Notes: generated by a model not told the origin, from the letters alone. 64,000 bases of DNA from Virgibacillus proomii (GCF_018916875.1 NZ_JAHLNO010000021.1:86547-150546), one strand, 5' to 3'. Numbered from the stretch's first letter, positions 24,717-39,341 are shown. Program-made: numbers and translations.

Positions 24717-24745
24717 CCGTTACACCTCCTATTTAAAAACAATCA

Positions 24746-25181
<436 letters not shown>

Positions 25182-25187
25182 ATTCTC

Positions 25188-25216
25188 ATTATATAGAATA
25201 TGGTTAGTCATTGCAA
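25188..25216 (-). promoter_or_regulatory. Promoter of the S10-spc-alpha cluster
   Basis: TTGCAA (25211-25216) and TATAAT (25188-25193) with a 17-nt spacer on the minus strand. The only clear promoter before the ~14-kb ribosomal protein run. Confidence 0.8.
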
Positions 25217-25373
25217 CTTTTTTTGAAAAATCTATGTGATTGCACATTTATACATTATACGTACTTTAACTAATAATTTCAAGAGGGTTTACATTTTTTT
25301 TGGATATCGATAGTTTATAGCTTATGTTTTCAATGCAAAATTACGAAACTCGAAACAAATCCTTTAAATGCAG

Positions 25374-25411
25374 AAAACACAGATAGCGTCGTCACGCCAT
25401 CTGTGTTTTTT
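25374..25411 (-). terminator. Terminator after tuf
   Basis: AAAACACAGAT pairs with ATCTGTGTTTT, extended by GGCG/CGCT pairing; T-runs at both sides make it potentially bidirectional. Confidence 0.93.
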
Positions 25412-25430
25412 ACCATTATATTTCAATTTC

Positions 25431-26621
<1,191 letters not shown>

Positions 26622-26715
26622 TTATAGTTCCTCCCTTAATTAAATGAAAGTGTTTTGTAAATTTATAGTTAGCCAGAAACAATGCTTATTCATCACTTCT
26701 TAGCCTTTAATACAA

Positions 26716-26744
26716 GTTATACTTTAGATTAATTAAAAAATCAA
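26716..26744 (-). promoter_or_regulatory. Probable tuf promoter
   Basis: TTGATT (26739-26744) and TATAAC (26716-26721), 17-nt spacer, abutting the fusA stop; leaves a ~90-nt leader before tuf. Moderate match to SigA consensus. Confidence 0.5.
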
Positions 26745-28823
26745 TTATTCGCCAGCATTTTTCTTAATAATTTCTTCGGCGATACTCTTAGGCACTTCTT
26801 CATAATGGTCAAAGTGCATTGTGAATGTTCCACGTCCTTGAGTGTTGGAACGCAATGCTGTTGCATAACCAAACATTTCAGAAAGTGGTACAAAGCCTTT
26901 TACAACTTGGGCAGGTCCACGGGCTTCCATTCCTTCCACACGCCCACGACGAGATGTAACATCTCCCATGATATCTCCCATATATTCTTCAGGAACAACG
27001 ATTTCTACTTTAGCAATCGGTTCAAGAAGCACTGGGTTACATTTATTTTTTGCTGCTTTTAATGCCATAGATGCAGCAATTTTAAACGCCATTTCGTTAG
27101 AGTCTACATCGTGGTAGCTACCATCATACAATGTTGCCTTAATATCGATTACTGGATAACCTGCTAATACCCCGTTTTCCATTGCTTCTTCAATACCAGC
27201 TTGAACAGATGGAATATATTCGCGCGGAACAACACCACCAACGATATTGTTGACAAATTCGAAGCCAGCACCTTCTTCGTTTGGCTCAAATTTAATCCAA
27301 ACATGACCGTATTGCCCACGTCCACCAGATTGTCGGATAAATTTACCTTCTACTTCAGCAGCAGAACGGAAGGTTTCACGGTAAGCAACTTGCGGCGCTC
27401 CAACATTTGCCTCTACTTTAAATTCACGTTTTAAACGATCAACAATAACATCTAAGTGGAGTTCACCCATACCAGAGATAATGGTTTGACCAGTTTCTTC
27501 ATTTGTTTCTGTTTTAAACGTTGGGTCCTCTTCAGCTAATTTTGCTAAAGCAATTCCCATTTTATCTTGGTCCGCTTTTGTTTTTGGTTCAATTGCAACA
27601 CCAATTACAGGCTCTGGGAATTCCATCGACTCAAGGATAACAGGATTCTTCTCATCACAAAGCGTATCTCCTGTACTTGTATCTTTTAAACCAACCGCAG
27701 CAGCGATCTCCCCAGCATGCACTTTCGAAATCTCTTGACGTGAATTAGCATGCATTTGCAGGATACGACCAATACGTTCACGTTTGTTTTTCACAGAGTT
27801 TAAAACATAGGAACCAGCATCTAACGTTCCGGAATATACACGGAAGAAAGTTAACTTACCAACATATGGATCTGTCATAACTTTAAATGCCAGAGCAGCA
27901 AATGGTGCATTTTCAGAAGAAGGACGAGTTGTTTCCTCCTCTGTACCAGGCACAATTCCTTCAATATCTGCAACGTCTGTTGGTGCTGGAAGATAGTCAA
28001 TAACACCGTCTAGCATTAATTGAACACCTTTGTTTTTAAATGCTGAACCACAAAACACTGGATAAAACTCAACATTTAACGTCGCTTTACGAATAGCTGA
28101 TTTCAGCTCGTCATTCGTAATTTCTTCGCCTTCAAGATATTTCATCATTAAATCTTCATCAAGCTCAGAAACTGCTTCAACCAAGTTGTTGCGCAATTCT
28201 TCGGCTTTTTCTTTATATTCATCCGGAATTTCACGTTCTTCTGCATGAGTACCTAAATCGTCTTCATAAAAGAAAGCATGCATCGTGATTAGGTCAATGA
28301 TCCCCTCAAAATTATCCTCTGCTCCAATTGGAAGTTGAACAGGGTGAGCATTGGCACCTAAACGTTCTTTCAGCGTTCCAGTTGCATATAGGAAATCAGC
28401 ACCGACTTTATCCATTTTGTTTATAAATACAATTCTTGGTACACCGTAAGTTGTTGCTTGACGCCATACGGTTTCTGTTTGTGGTTCTACACCAGATTGA
28501 GCATCAAGAACGGTTACTGCACCATCGAGTACACGTAATGACCGTTCAACTTCTACAGTGAAGTCTACGTGACCAGGTGTATCGATAATGTTAATACGAT
28601 GATCTTTCCAAGAAGCTGTTGTAGCAGCTGAAGTGATCGTAATTCCTCGTTCCTGCTCCTGCTCCATCCAGTCCATTTGTGAAGCACCTTCATGTGTTTC
28701 ACCAATCTTATGAATACGTCCTGTATAGAAAAGAATACGCTCAGTAGTAGTGGTTTTACCTGCATCGATGTGTGCCATAATACCAATATTTCGCGTCTTT
28801 TCCAAGGAGAACTCTCTAGCCAT
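26745..28823 (-). CDS. fusA: Elongation factor G
   Basis: 692 residues. G1 AHIDAGKTT, switch [18 protein letters not shown]; domain IV near [18 protein letters not shown]. Drives translocation and, with RRF, recycling. Part of rpsL-rpsG-fusA-tuf. Confidence 0.98.
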   Translation of the reverse strand: MAREFSLEKTRNIGIMAHIDAGKTTTTERILFYTGRIHKIGETHEGASQMDWMEQEQERGITITSAATTASWKDHRINIIDTPGHVDFTVEVERSLRVLDGAVTVLDAQSGVEPQTETVWRQATTYGVPRIVFINKMDKVGADFLYATGTLKERLGANAHPVQLPIGAEDNFEGIIDLITMHAFFYEDDLGTHAEEREIPDEYKEKAEELRNNLVEAVSELDEDLMMKYLEGEEITNDELKSAIRKATLNVEFYPVFCGSAFKNKGVQLMLDGVIDYLPAPTDVADIEGIVPGTEEETTRPSSENAPFAALAFKVMTDPYVGKLTFFRVYSGTLDAGSYVLNSVKNKRERIGRILQMHANSRQEISKVHAGEIAAAVGLKDTSTGDTLCDEKNPVILESMEFPEPVIGVAIEPKTKADQDKMGIALAKLAEEDPTFKTETNEETGQTIISGMGELHLDVIVDRLKREFKVEANVGAPQVAYRETFRSAAEVEGKFIRQSGGRGQYGHVWIKFEPNEEGAGFEFVNNIVGGVVPREYIPSVQAGIEEAMENGVLAGYPVIDIKATLYDGSYHDVDSNEMAFKIAASMALKAAKNKCNPVLLEPIAKVEIVVPEEYMGDIMGDVTSRRGRVEGMEARGPAQVVKGFVPLSEMFGYATALRSNTQGRGTFTMHFDHYEEVPKSIAEEIIKKNAGE

Positions 28824-28859
28824 GTATTCTTCTCCTTTCTAGCTAAAATATGATTTATT

Positions 28860-29330
28860 TTACCAGCGGTAATGAGCAAATGCCTTGTTGGCTTCTGCCA
28901 TTTTATGCAGTTCTTCACGTCTTTTAACAGCTGCACCTGTGTTGTTAGAAGCATCTAAAATTTCATTGGCAAGACGTTCTTCCATTGTTTTCTCTCCGCG
29001 CAGACGAGCATAGTTTACAATATAGCGTAACCCTAAAGCTTGACGACGTTCTGGGCGTACTTCCATTGGTACTTGGTAGTTAGAACCACCAACACGACGT
29101 GCTCGAACCTCAAGAACTGGCATTACATTTTTCATAGCTTGCTCGAATACTTCCATTGCATTTTGACCGCTGCGTTCGGCAACTATTTCGAATGCTTTAT
29201 AAAGAATTTTTTGCGCCTTACCTCTTTTTCCGTCAACCATGATTTGGTTAATTAAACGAGTCACTAATTTAGAGTTATAAATTGGATCTGGTAAGACATC
29301 GCGTTTAGGTACTGGTCCTTTACGTGGCAT
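28860..29330 (-). CDS. rpsG: 30S ribosomal protein S7
   Basis: 156 residues, [20 protein letters not shown]. Head assembly initiator; E-site beta-hairpin [14 protein letters not shown]. 36 nt before fusA, 43 nt after rpsL. Confidence 0.97.
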   Translation of the reverse strand: MPRKGPVPKRDVLPDPIYNSKLVTRLINQIMVDGKRGKAQKILYKAFEIVAERSGQNAMEVFEQAMKNVMPVLEVRARRVGGSNYQVPMEVRPERRQALGLRYIVNYARLRGEKTMEERLANEILDASNNTGAAVKRREELHKMAEANKAFAHYRW

Positions 29331-29373
29331 ATGTCCTTCCTCCTTTCTGCTGAAAATAATTATTTTTGTTGAA

Positions 29374-29784
29374 TTATTTTGGCTTTTTAGTACCGTATTT
29401 TGAACGACCTTGTTGACGCCCTTCTACTCCTGCTGTATCCAATGCTCCACGAACAATGTGGTAGCGTACACCAGGTAAGTCTTTAACACGACCGCCACGA
29501 AGAAGAACAACACTGTGCTCCTGAAGATTATGACCAATTCCCGGGATGTATGCTGTTACTTCCATGTTGTTAGACAAACGTACACGGGCATATTTACGAA
29601 GTGCTGAGTTTGGTTTCTTAGGAGTTAACGTTCCAACACGAGTACATACGCCACGTTTTTGTGGAGAATTTAAATCCGTGAATTTCTTTTTAAAGCTATT
29701 GTACCCCTTATTAAGAGCTGGAGAGTCAGACTTCTTTGGTTTGCTTACGCGTCCTTTACGTACAAGCTGGTTAATTGTTGGCAT
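29374..29784 (-). CDS. rpsL: 30S ribosomal protein S12
   Basis: 136 residues. [18 protein letters not shown] and [20 protein letters not shown] carry the lysines whose changes give streptomycin resistance; both are wild type. Decoding-centre protein. Confidence 0.97.
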   Translation of the reverse strand: MPTINQLVRKGRVSKPKKSDSPALNKGYNSFKKKFTDLNSPQKRGVCTRVGTLTPKKPNSALRKYARVRLSNNMEVTAYIPGIGHNLQEHSVVLLRGGRVKDLPGVRYHIVRGALDTAGVEGRQQGRSKYGTKKPK

Positions 29785-29914
29785 TCTATATTTCCTCCTT
29801 CCTTCGTTTTATATCATCTGTTTAACCCATTCTTACGCTTAACTTGTAATCCCACACATCCAGGTGGTTCATCTTTTGGCAAAAAACAAAGCTTCAACGA
29901 ATGACTCGTTAAAA

Positions 29915-30169
29915 CTATCCATGCTCTATTGCCACAGCAGCCGCCCCGACTTCAATACCGCAAGCAGCTCCAAGCTTCTTCTTAGAATCCACATATTGAT
30001 ACGGAATATTAAGCTCTTGAGCTAAACGTACAACTTTTTGTGTCATATGTTTATCTGCATCTTCAGCAATAAACACTTCACTTATTTCACCATTATGCAT
30101 AGCTTTAAGTGTTTGCTTGGTTCCGATTACTACACGTGATTTCACTTGTATTACTTTTTCATAAGACAT
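29915..30169 (-). CDS. L7Ae-family ribosome-associated protein (YbxF/RplGB-like)
   Basis: 84 residues, L7Ae/L30e/S12e fold; [24 protein letters not shown] and C-terminal [15 protein letters not shown]. Kink-turn RNA-binding family. Located between rpoC and rpsL as B. subtilis ybxF is. Exact role not established. Confidence 0.9.
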   Translation of the reverse strand: MSYEKVIQVKSRVVIGTKQTLKAMHNGEISEVFIAEDADKHMTQKVVRLAQELNIPYQYVDSKKKLGAACGIEVGAAAVAIEHG

Positions 30170-30309
30170 GACATATCCTCCAAAGCATCAAGTATATCGG
30201 AAGCACCTTGAATATTCTACCACTCTGTTTTTTTAATGTCAACACAATTTACATATTTTTTACGCTTCCGTTTCATGACCATATTTCTTTCTAAAATGAA
30301 CTGGCTTAG

Positions 30310-30343
30310 GACTTCCACCATCACTTTTTGTACAATGGAAGTC
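30310..30343. other. Hairpin after rpoC
   Basis: GACTTCCA/TGGAAGTC inverted arms around an 18-nt loop, 17 nt after the rpoC stop. No T-run follows on the minus strand, so more likely an RNA processing or 3'-stability structure than a terminator. Confidence 0.4.
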
Positions 30344-30359
30344 ACCAAACACCAGCTAT

Positions 30360-33300
30360 TTATTGTACAATTTCTGTTTCTTCAGCCTGTTCTGCTTCGA
30401 CTGGTTCATCTGTGGCAGGTTTTACTTTACGGTAACGTTGCATTCCTGTTCCAGCCGGAACTAGTTTACCAATAATAACATTCTCTTTTAAGCCGAGAAG
30501 TTCATCTCGTTTTCCTTTAATTGCTGCATCCGTAAGCACTCTAGTTGTTTCCTGGAAGGATGCAGCCGATAAGAAGGAATCCGTTTCAAGAGATGCTTTT
30601 GTAATACCAAGCAATACTGGTTTTCCAATAGCAGGTTGCTTACCTTCAAGAAGCACTTTATGGTTAGCATCTTTGAACTGATGAAGTTCTAATAATGATC
30701 CAGGTAGAACATCTGTATCGCCAGAATCCATTACTCGAATCTTTCTAAGCATTTGACGTACCATAACTTCGATGTGCTTGTCACCAATTTCAACCCCTTG
30801 CATACGGTATACTCGTTGTACTTCTCGCAGCAAGTAGCTTTGCACGCCTTCTACTCCTTGGACACGAAGTAATTCTTTTGGATCAATAGAACCTTCTGTC
30901 AGCTCTTGACCGGCAATTACTTTATCACCAACAGTTACCTTCATACGTGCATTGTAAGGAACAGCATAGGAACGCTCCTCTACTTCACCTTTAACAACAA
31001 TTTCTTGTTTGTCTTTAACTTCTTTAATTTCCTGGACAGTACCGTGGATTTCACTGATAACCGCTTGCCCTTTTGGATTTCGTGCTTCAAACAGCTCTTG
31101 AATTCGCGGTAAACCTTGTGTAATGTCATCACCAGCTACCCCACCAGTGTGGAAAGTACGCATGGTTAACTGTGTACCTGGCTCTCCGATTGATTGAGCA
31201 GCAATAATACCTACTGCTTCTCCAACCTCTACGTCAGAACCGGTTGCAAGGTTTCGACCATAGCACTTTTGACAAACCCCATGCTTCGTATTACATGTAA
31301 AGGCACTGCGAATCGTAACTTCTTCAATACCAAGTGCAGTAATTCGCTTTGCTTGATCTTCCGAAATCAATTCATTTGCAGCAACAACTACTTCGTTTGT
31401 TTTTGGATCTTTTACGTCTTCAAATGCTGTACGGCCGATCAAACGGTCAACGAGCGGTTCGATCAACTCTGCACCATCTTGTAAAGCAGTTACCGTTAAA
31501 CCGCGATCTGTTCCACAATCAGCATCACGAACGATGACATCTTGTGCAACATCTACAAGACGACGCGTTAAATAACCAGAGTCTGCTGTCTTTAATGCTG
31601 TATCAGCAAGACCTTTACGAGCACCGTGAGTAGAAATAAAATATTCCAATACGGTTAGCCCTTCACGAAAGCTTGATTTAATCGGAAGTTCGATAATCTT
31701 ACCAGCCGGGTTAGCCATTAAACCACGCATACCAGCAAGCTGCGTAAAGTTCGATGCGTTACCACGAGCACCAGAATCACTCATCATATAGATTGGGTTT
31801 CTGTTGCTTAATGAAAGCATCAATTTATCTTGAATGTTATCCTTTGCCTGTGACCAAATCGAAATAACTCGGTCATAACGTTCATCTTCGGTAATAAGAC
31901 CTCGACGGAATTGTTTTAATACGTTATCGACTTTCTTTTGTGCTTCATCAAGAATTTCTTCTTTTTCTGCTAAAACCACAATATCTGAAATACCTACTGT
32001 CATTCCTGCTCTCGTAGAATAACGGAACCCGAGATCCTTCATTCTGTCGAGCATTTTCGATGTTTCACTGATCTTAAACCGTTTAAAGACTTCAGCGATA
32101 ATATCGCCTAAAAACCCTTTTTTAAATGGTTTAATGAGTTCGCGTGATTGAATCAACTCAGGAATATTCGTTCCCTTTTCAACAAAATATTTTTCTGGAG
32201 TACGATCTTCCAGATTAACCTTTGTTGGTTCATTTATATACGGGAAGGAATTTGGCAAAATTTCATTAAAGATCAGTTTACCTACCGTTGTGATAAGCAG
32301 TTGAGAGTTTTGCTCTTCTGTAAATGTTTCATTATTTAATCCTGATGCGTGAACAGCAACCCGTGTATGCAAGTGCACATAACCATTTTGATAAGCAATA
32401 ATCGCTTCATTGACATCTTTAAAGATAGAACCTTCACCTATTGCGTTTTCCCGTTCAAGGGTGAGGTAGTAGTTACCTAATACCATATCCTGAGACGGGG
32501 TTACTACTGGCTTACCATCTTTTGGATTCAAAATATTTTGTGCTGCTAGCATAAGGATACGGGCTTCTGCTTGGGCTTCTGCTGATAGAGGCACGTGAAC
32601 AGCCATTTGGTCACCATCAAAGTCAGCATTATATGCTGTACATACTAATGGGTGCAAACGAATTGCGCGTCCTTCCACAAGTGTTGGTTCAAACGCTTGG
32701 ATACCAAGCCTGTGCAATGTAGGAGCACGGTTAAGCAGTACCGGATGCTCTTTAATAACCTCTTCTAGTACATCCCATACTTCCGGATGAACACGTTCGA
32801 TTTTTCGCTTAGCAGATTTAATATTATGTGCAATTCCTTTTGCTACCAATTCTTTCATAATAAATGGTTTAAATAGCTCCAACGCCATTTCTTTTGGAAG
32901 TCCACATTGGTACATTTTCAAATGCGGTCCTACTACAATTACGGAACGGCCGGAATAATCGACACGTTTTCCTAACAAGTTTTGACGGAAGCGACCTTGC
33001 TTTCCTTTTAGCATATGGGATAAGGATTTCAATGGTCGATTACCTGGTCCAGTTACTGGTCGACCACGTCGTCCGTTATCGATTAACGCGTCTACCGCCT
33101 CTTGAAGCATTCTCTTTTCATTTTGCACAATAATGCTTGGTGCTCCAAGATCCAAGAGCCGCTTCAATCGATTATTTCGGTTAATGACACGACGATAGAG
33201 GTCATTTAAGTCAGAAGTAGCAAAACGACCACCATCAAGCTGAACCATTGGACGAATTTCAGGAGGAATAACCGGTAAGACATCCAAAATCATCCAGGAG

Positions 33301-33968
33301 GGCTCATTGCCTGAATTACGAAAAGCTTCAAGCACTTCTAAGCGTTTAATTGCGCGGGTCCTTCGCTGACCTTGTGCTGTTTTAAGCTCTTCTTTTAATA
33401 ATCCTACTTCCTTGTCTAAGTCAATGTCTTGTAATAATTTACGGATGGCTTCTGCACCCATTTGCGCTTTAAATGATTTACCGTATTTATCATAATAACC
33501 TCGATACTCTTTTTCTGAAAGTAGCTGCTTTTTCTCTAATGGCGTATCCCCTGCATCTGTCACAATATAAGCTGCAAAATAGATAACTTCCTCTAATGCA
33601 CGAGGTGACATATCTAATACAAGTCCCATTCGACTTGGAATACCTTTGAAATACCAAATGTGAGAAACCGGTGCGGCTAACTCGATGTGCCCCATCCGCT
33701 CACGACGTACTTTTGCCTTTGTAACTTCAACACCGCAGCGGTCACAAACAACACCCTTATAGCGTACACGTTTATACTTTCCACAATGACATTCCCAGTC
33801 CTTCTGTGGTCCAAAAATCCGTTCACAGAATAGACCGTCCTTTTCCGGCTTCAATGTACGGTAATTAATCGTCTCTGGCTTTTTCACTTCACCATATGAC
33901 CAAGAACGAATTTTTTCCGGCGAAGCCAAACCGATTTTCATATACTCAAAATTATTTACATCTAGCAA
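30360..33968 (-). CDS. rpoC: RNA polymerase beta' subunit
   Basis: 1202 residues from TTG 33968 ([19 protein letters not shown]), AAAGGGAGG 8 nt upstream; a longer frame to 34004 lacks a site. N-terminal zinc finger CHCG...CDRC, clamp, catalytic [12 protein letters not shown] with three Asp, bridge/trigger helix region [20 protein letters not shown], second zinc site [13 protein letters not shown]. 198 nt after rpoB. Confidence 0.97.
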   Translation of the reverse strand: MLDVNNFEYMKIGLASPEKIRSWSYGEVKKPETINYRTLKPEKDGLFCERIFGPQKDWECHCGKYKRVRYKGVVCDRCGVEVTKAKVRRERMGHIELAAPVSHIWYFKGIPSRMGLVLDMSPRALEEVIYFAAYIVTDAGDTPLEKKQLLSEKEYRGYYDKYGKSFKAQMGAEAIRKLLQDIDLDKEVGLLKEELKTAQGQRRTRAIKRLEVLEAFRNSGNEPSWMILDVLPVIPPEIRPMVQLDGGRFATSDLNDLYRRVINRNNRLKRLLDLGAPSIIVQNEKRMLQEAVDALIDNGRRGRPVTGPGNRPLKSLSHMLKGKQGRFRQNLLGKRVDYSGRSVIVVGPHLKMYQCGLPKEMALELFKPFIMKELVAKGIAHNIKSAKRKIERVHPEVWDVLEEVIKEHPVLLNRAPTLHRLGIQAFEPTLVEGRAIRLHPLVCTAYNADFDGDQMAVHVPLSAEAQAEARILMLAAQNILNPKDGKPVVTPSQDMVLGNYYLTLERENAIGEGSIFKDVNEAIIAYQNGYVHLHTRVAVHASGLNNETFTEEQNSQLLITTVGKLIFNEILPNSFPYINEPTKVNLEDRTPEKYFVEKGTNIPELIQSRELIKPFKKGFLGDIIAEVFKRFKISETSKMLDRMKDLGFRYSTRAGMTVGISDIVVLAEKEEILDEAQKKVDNVLKQFRRGLITEDERYDRVISIWSQAKDNIQDKLMLSLSNRNPIYMMSDSGARGNASNFTQLAGMRGLMANPAGKIIELPIKSSFREGLTVLEYFISTHGARKGLADTALKTADSGYLTRRLVDVAQDVIVRDADCGTDRGLTVTALQDGAELIEPLVDRLIGRTAFEDVKDPKTNEVVVAANELISEDQAKRITALGIEEVTIRSAFTCNTKHGVCQKCYGRNLATGSDVEVGEAVGIIAAQSIGEPGTQLTMRTFHTGGVAGDDITQGLPRIQELFEARNPKGQAVISEIHGTVQEIKEVKDKQEIVVKGEVEERSYAVPYNARMKVTVGDKVIAGQELTEGSIDPKELLRVQGVEGVQSYLLREVQRVYRMQGVEIGDKHIEVMVRQMLRKIRVMDSGDTDVLPGSLLELHQFKDANHKVLLEGKQPAIGKPVLLGITKASLETDSFLSAASFQETTRVLTDAAIKGKRDELLGLKENVIIGKLVPAGTGMQRYRKVKPATDEPVEAEQAEETEIVQ

Positions 33969-34166
33969 GGGGTCAACCTCCCTTTTAGTGTCCGTTTTTA
34001 GCAAACTACCAACGACTTGTTTTCGACAAACCTAACTAGTAAGCAATTATTTTACAGTAATAATTTACTTTATTGTAGATAGATGAACGTATACAGCTGG
34101 TTGGTCCATCAATAGAATACTGGCGGACAGCTCCACAGATTGAGCCAACCAGCTTCATGTTAATTG

Positions 34167-37100
34167 TTATTTTTCCTCAACTTCTATATTCAGCTTACTT
34201 GCATGGTGAGTATCATCTTCTTCTAATTCTCTCATATCTATTTCTTCTTCTTCACTAGATAGCATTTTCACATCCATGCCAAGGCTTTGCAATTCTTTAA
34301 TCAAGACCTTGAAGGATTCAGGAACTCCAGGCTCTGGTACATTGTCACCTTTAACAATAGCCTCATATGTTTTAACACGACCAACCACATCATCCGATTT
34401 CACAGTTAAAATTTCTTGTAAGGTATACGCGGCACCGTATGCTTCTAATGCCCAAACCTCCATCTCCCCGAAACGCTGACCACCAAATTGCGCTTTTCCT
34501 CCAAGTGGTTGCTGTGTAACAAGAGAATACGGACCTGTCGAACGAGCATGTAGTTTATCATCTACCATATGAGCAAGCTTAATCATATACATAACACCAA
34601 CAGACACTCGGTTGTCAAACGGTTCCCCAGATCTTCCATCATACAAAATGGTTTTTGCATCTCGAGGCATGCCAGCTTCTTCAAGTGTCTCCCACACATC
34701 TTCTTCCGTAGCACCATCAAATACAGGCGTTGCCATATGAATACCAAGCGCACGTGCGGCCATACCTAAGTGCAATTCAAACACCTGTCCGATGTTCATT
34801 CGTGAAGGTACACCTAGTGGGTTAAGCATAATATCAATCGGTGTGCCGTCTGGTAAGAAAGGCATATCTTCTTCTGGTAAGATTTTTGAGATAACCCCTT
34901 TATTTCCGTGACGACCGGCCATCTTATCACCTTCATGAATTTTACGTTTTTGCACAATATAAACACGTACCAATTCATTTACTCCTGGTGATAATTCATC
35001 GCCGTCTTCGCGATTAAAGATTTTTACATCAAGCACAATCCCACCGGCACCATGTGGTACACGCAAAGACGTGTCACGAACTTCACGTGCCTTTTCACCA
35101 AAGATAGCATGTAATAACCGTTCTTCTGCTGATAACTCAGTTACTCCTTTTGGTGTAACTTTACCAACAAGAATATCACCATCTTTTACTTCAGCACCTA
35201 TACGAACAATTCCATATTCATTCAGGTTCTTTAAAGCCTCTTCACCAACATTTGGGATATCTCTAGTAATTTCTTCTGGTCCTAGCTTTGTATCACGAGC
35301 TTCTGATTCATATTCCTCAATATGAATAGAAGTGTAGACATCATCTTTTACAAGACGCTCACTCATGATAATGGCATCTTCATAGTTATAGCCTTCCCAT
35401 GTCATGAAACCGACGAGTACATTACGTCCTAATGCCAGTTCTCCATTTTCCATGGATGGACCATCAGCAAGTATTTCTCCTTTTGATACACGCTCGCCTT
35501 CACGTACAATCGGACGTTGGTTATAGCAAGTTCCTTGGTTAGAACGTACATATTTTTGTAGTTTATATCGATCTAAGTCACCCTTAACCTCTTTCCCATC
35601 TACTACAGAAGTTCTGCGGACTAGTACCTGCTTTGCTTCCACATTTTCAACAATTCCATCATGACGGCAAATGATTGCTGCACCAGAATCTTTCCCGTTA
35701 ACATATTCCATCCCCGTTCCGACAATCGGAGCTTCCGGTTGTAATAACGGCACAGCTTGACGCTGCATGTTTGCTCCCATTAATGCACGGTTAGAGTCAT
35801 CGTTTTCCAAAAACGGAATACACGCGGTCGCCGCTGAAACGACTTGTTTTGGTGAAACATCCATATAATCAATTTTTTCACGCGGAACAACTGTGTTTTC
35901 TCCACGAAAACGCGCTACAACTTCCTCTTCAGCAAAATAACCGTCTTCTGTCAGCTTGGCATTAGCCTGAGCAACAACATAACTGTCTTCTTCATCTGCA
36001 GTAAGGTAATCAATATGTGATGTTACTTTTCCTGTTTCCGGATCAACACGACGGTATGGCGTTTCAATAAAGCCAAACTTATTAACTTTAGCAAAGCTGG
36101 ATAAGGAGTTAATAAGTCCGATGTTTGGTCCTTCAGGCGTTTCGATCGGGCACATACGTCCATAGTGTGAGTAATGAACATCACGTACTTCAAAGCCTGC
36201 GCGTTCACGAGTTAAACCACCAGGGCCTAGCGCCGACAAACGACGCTTATGTGTTAATTCAGCCAGTGGATTTGTTTGATCCATAAACTGGGATAGCTGA
36301 GAGCTACCAAAAAACTCTTTAATAGAAGCAATTACCGGGCGAATATTTATTAATTGCTGCGGTGTAATGCTGGATGTATCCTGAATGGACATTCTTTCGC
36401 GCACGACACGTTCCATTCGAGATAACCCAATACGGAACTGGTTTTGCAATAATTCACCTACGGAACGAAGACGACGATTTCCAAGGTGGTCAATATCATC
36501 TGTATAGCCAACTTGATGCAATAGGTTAAAGAAGTAGCTAATGGAAGCTAATATATCAGCAGGAGTTATATTTTTTACACCACTTTCAATATTTGCATTC
36601 CCGATAACATTTAGTACCCGCTCGCCACTTGGGTCAGTAGGGTCAATAATTTTGATCGACTGAAGCACGATTGGGTCATCTAATACGCCACCTTTAGGTT
36701 CGATTACCCTTTGACCAAGCTTCTCTTCTTCTCGGTCTAAATATAGAAGTAATTTATTTAATAGCTTTCTTTCAACTCTCTCGCCTTTTTCTGCCAGCAC
36801 TTCGCCTGTTTCAGGGTCGACAATTGTTTCTGCCAACACTTGGTTAAACAAGCGGTTTTTGATATGCAGTTTTTTATTCATTTTGTAACGGCCTACATGT
36901 GCTAAATCATAACGTTTTGGATCAAAAAAGCGTGAGATTAATAAGCTTCTTGCATTTTCTACGGTAGGTGGTTCTCCAGGACGTAAGCGCTCATAGATTT
37001 CTAACAATGCTTTTTCTGTTGTTTCTGTATTATCCTTTTCAAGTGTATTCTTCAGGTATTCATTTTCACCTAAAAGATCGAGGATTTCCTGGTCACTTCC

Positions 37101-37703
37101 AAATCCAAGTGCCCGTAATAGCACGGTGATTGGCAATTTACGTGTACGATCAATCCGAACATGGACAACATCTTTTGCGTCTGTTTCAAATTCCAACCAC
37201 GCACCACGGTTTGGAATAACAGTTGCGGCTACGCCTCTTTTTCCGTTTTTATCAATTTTTTCATTATAATAAACACTTGGTGAACGTACGAGCTGGGAAA
37301 CAATAACACGCTCTGCTCCATTGATAATAAAAGTTCCTGTATCTGTCATTAATGGAAAATCGCCCATAAACACTTCTTGTTCTTTTACTTCGCCCGTTTC
37401 GTTATTAATCAAGCGAACTTTCACACGAAGTGGAGCATTATACGTAACATCTCTTTCCTTCGATTCATCTACAGGATACTTCGGCTCACCTAAACTGTAG
37501 TCAACAAATTCAAGTGATAGATTGCCTGTAAAATCCTCTATCGGTGAAATGTCTTGAAACATCTCACGCAGTCCTTCTTCTAAAAACCATTCATAAGAAG
37601 CTGTTTGGATTTCGATTAAATTAGGCAACTCTAATACTTCACTGATGCGTGCATAGCTTCTGCGCTGGCGGTGCCGCCCATACTGAACTAGTTGTCCTGT
37701 CAA
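34167..37703 (-). CDS. rpoB: RNA polymerase beta subunit
   Basis: 1178 residues from TTG 37703 ([19 protein letters not shown]), matching B. subtilis; GTG 37712 lies in the Shine-Dalgarno AAGGGGTG. Rifampicin pocket [18 protein letters not shown], then [13 protein letters not shown], has the sensitive-type residues. DGYN-type EGYNYEDAI and [13 protein letters not shown] are conserved. Preceded by a ~520-nt leader with hairpins and a small ORF. Confidence 0.97.
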   Translation of the reverse strand: MTGQLVQYGRHRQRRSYARISEVLELPNLIEIQTASYEWFLEEGLREMFQDISPIEDFTGNLSLEFVDYSLGEPKYPVDESKERDVTYNAPLRVKVRLINNETGEVKEQEVFMGDFPLMTDTGTFIINGAERVIVSQLVRSPSVYYNEKIDKNGKRGVAATVIPNRGAWLEFETDAKDVVHVRIDRTRKLPITVLLRALGFGSDQEILDLLGENEYLKNTLEKDNTETTEKALLEIYERLRPGEPPTVENARSLLISRFFDPKRYDLAHVGRYKMNKKLHIKNRLFNQVLAETIVDPETGEVLAEKGERVERKLLNKLLLYLDREEEKLGQRVIEPKGGVLDDPIVLQSIKIIDPTDPSGERVLNVIGNANIESGVKNITPADILASISYFFNLLHQVGYTDDIDHLGNRRLRSVGELLQNQFRIGLSRMERVVRERMSIQDTSSITPQQLINIRPVIASIKEFFGSSQLSQFMDQTNPLAELTHKRRLSALGPGGLTRERAGFEVRDVHYSHYGRMCPIETPEGPNIGLINSLSSFAKVNKFGFIETPYRRVDPETGKVTSHIDYLTADEEDSYVVAQANAKLTEDGYFAEEEVVARFRGENTVVPREKIDYMDVSPKQVVSAATACIPFLENDDSNRALMGANMQRQAVPLLQPEAPIVGTGMEYVNGKDSGAAIICRHDGIVENVEAKQVLVRRTSVVDGKEVKGDLDRYKLQKYVRSNQGTCYNQRPIVREGERVSKGEILADGPSMENGELALGRNVLVGFMTWEGYNYEDAIIMSERLVKDDVYTSIHIEEYESEARDTKLGPEEITRDIPNVGEEALKNLNEYGIVRIGAEVKDGDILVGKVTPKGVTELSAEERLLHAIFGEKAREVRDTSLRVPHGAGGIVLDVKIFNREDGDELSPGVNELVRVYIVQKRKIHEGDKMAGRHGNKGVISKILPEEDMPFLPDGTPIDIMLNPLGVPSRMNIGQVFELHLGMAARALGIHMATPVFDGATEEDVWETLEEAGMPRDAKTILYDGRSGEPFDNRVSVGVMYMIKLAHMVDDKLHARSTGPYSLVTQQPLGGKAQFGGQRFGEMEVWALEAYGAAYTLQEILTVKSDDVVGRVKTYEAIVKGDNVPEPGVPESFKVLIKELQSLGMDVKMLSSEEEEIDMRELEEDDTHHASKLNIEVEEK

Positions 37704-37768
37704 CTGCTTCACCCCTTAAATGATACTTTTTCGTAGATTGTAATTCTACGCGAAATTTAATATAATAA

Positions 37769-37800
37769 AGGAAAACTTGGCAAGCGCCAAACCTCTGGCG
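37769..37800 (-). repeat. Partial terminator-type repeat upstream of rpoB
   Basis: Minus strand TTGGCGCTTGCCAA then GTTTTCC, a diverged left part of the ~92-bp repeat, in the same orientation as the other copies. It lies ~65 nt before rpoB and could weaken read-through. Confidence 0.5.
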
Positions 37801-37895
37801 CAGGCACCTGCTAGTCTTCACTTATCCTAAAAACATAAAAATTTTTAAGTCGTCGAATTAATTTCTACACTAAAATCTATATAGTTTTAACGTAT

Positions 37896-37938
37896 AAAAA
37901 CAGCCAACTTAGAAGCAAGAAACCTCCTTGGCTTTTTG
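37896..37938 (-). terminator. Terminator-like hairpin in the rpoB leader
   Basis: AGCCAA/TTGGCT arms around a 20-nt loop followed by GTTTTTAT on the minus strand. Between rsmC and rpoB; either ends rplJL transcripts or attenuates rpoBC. Confidence 0.5.
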
Positions 37939-38001
37939 TATATCAGCTCGATTCACAAATTATGTGCAAGCATAAGTAACAAACTTGTAACCAAAAAAGG
38001 A

Positions 38002-38052
38002 TTACAAGTATCTTTTAATCGCATCGATGTTGATAGAAAATAATGGTTTCAT
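38002..38052 (-). CDS. Possible 16-residue leader peptide upstream of rpoB
   Basis: ATG 38052 with GAGGTG 6 nt upstream opens MKPLFSINIDAIKRYL, stop TAA at 38002-38004. The stop lies in a hairpin (ACTTGTAA/TTACAAGT, 37983-38009), and a terminator-like hairpin follows 45 nt later. The order leader ORF, hairpin, terminator resembles ribosome-sensing attenuation. Translation and function are unproven. Confidence 0.35.
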   Translation of the reverse strand: MKPLFSINIDAIKRYL

Positions 38053-38225
38053 TTCGTACACCTCTCAATGGGGGGTATATTTTTTCAAACAAGTAGGCAA
38101 TTTCCCTATTTTACCATTGTTTCCGAAGTTTGGTGAAATATACTTGTTGAATTCACCAATTATTCTCTTGACATAATAAGCGCCATGTTAGCATTTACCT
38201 ATCTTACCATAAGAGCTTCTCTTGG

Positions 38226-38828
38226 TCAAACTTTATCCGCTCGCAAAATATAATATCCCTTGCGTTTAGCAACGGTCTCAACAGTGGCAAATAATTGTTC
38301 CAATTTTTTCTTTGCGGAAGGAGCACCTTGCTTTTTTTGAATAACAACCCATAGTGATCCACCTTGTACAATTACCTGCTGTGCTTCTGTAAACATCTCA
38401 TGTACTACCTGCTTACCAGCACGAATGGGAGGGTTTGTCAAAACTGCTGCAAATGTTCGGTTTTTAACAACTGCCAATTTATCGCTTTGTAAGCAAGTCA
38501 TGTTGGTTACACCATTTTGTCGAGCGTTCTCCGCTGCCAATTTAACTGCCCGTTCATTAATATCAACCATTACCATATGCCGAGAGGGATGGCGATCCGC
38601 TACGAGGATGCCAATCGGACCATAGCCGCAACCTAGATCTAAAAAATCTCCAGGTACAGTTGGTTCTTTAAATTGTTCAATTAAAAGCCGGCTGCCGAAA
38701 TCCACTTCTCTTTTCGAAAATACGCCTATATCACTAGTAAACGTATATTGCTTTCCATTTGTTTGATAGTACCATGTTTTTGGTGAACTTTTTGTTTGAG
38801 GTTTTTGTGAAAAGTAATGCTCGCTCAA
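38226..38828 (-). CDS. Class I SAM-dependent methyltransferase, RsmC-like (YbxB)
   Basis: 200 residues. SAM motif I LDLGCGYGPIG (63-73), acidic motif MVDIN (88-92), catalytic TNPPIRAG (131-138), as in small-domain RsmC proteins that modify 16S rRNA guanine. Between rplL and rpoB as ybxB is in B. subtilis. The exact rRNA target is inferred from family. Confidence 0.88.
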   Translation of the reverse strand: MSEHYFSQKPQTKSSPKTWYYQTNGKQYTFTSDIGVFSKREVDFGSRLLIEQFKEPTVPGDFLDLGCGYGPIGILVADRHPSRHMVMVDINERAVKLAAENARQNGVTNMTCLQSDKLAVVKNRTFAAVLTNPPIRAGKQVVHEMFTEAQQVIVQGGSLWVVIQKKQGAPSAKKKLEQLFATVETVAKRKGYYILRADKV

Positions 38829-38975
38829 GTTGGCACCTACTTTGATTCATTATTGAAGGTTATTTACAAATAGTTGGAATGAATGATCATCGGCTAAAAA
38901 TTCAGCCAAAGTCAAACCTAGGATACGTAGAGAGCCCGCCGCAGTAGATACGACGAGCTCTGTTTATTTACCAAG

Positions 38976-39341
38976 TTACTTAACTTCTACAGTTGCACCT
39001 GCTTCTTCTAACTTACCTTTAACTTCTTCTGCGTCCTCTTTAGATACGCCTTCTTTAACTGCTTTTGGTGCATTATCAACCAATTCTTTTGCGTCTTTAA
39101 GTCCAAGACCAGTAATTTCACGTACAGCTTTAACAACTTTAATTTTTGAAGCTCCTGCTTCTGTAAGTACAACATCAAATTCAGTTTGTTCTTCTGCTGC
39201 TTCACCGCCGCCAGCAGCTCCTGCTACCGCTACAGGTGCTGCAGCTGTTACGCCAAATTCTTCTTCAATTGCTTTTACTAAATCATTTAGTTCTAATACA
39301 GACATTTCTTTAACCGCTTCAATGATTTGTTCTTTCGTCAT
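38976..39341 (-). CDS. rplL: 50S ribosomal protein L7/L12
   Basis: 121 residues. N-terminal dimer domain, Ala/Gly hinge ([19 protein letters not shown]), C-terminal factor-binding domain [12 protein letters not shown] to [10 protein letters not shown]. Four copies form the stalk with L10. 47 nt after rplJ. Confidence 0.97.
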   Translation of the reverse strand: MTKEQIIEAVKEMSVLELNDLVKAIEEEFGVTAAAPVAVAGAAGGGEAAEEQTEFDVVLTEAGASKIKVVKAVREITGLGLKDAKELVDNAPKAVKEGVSKEDAEEVKGKLEEAGATVEVK

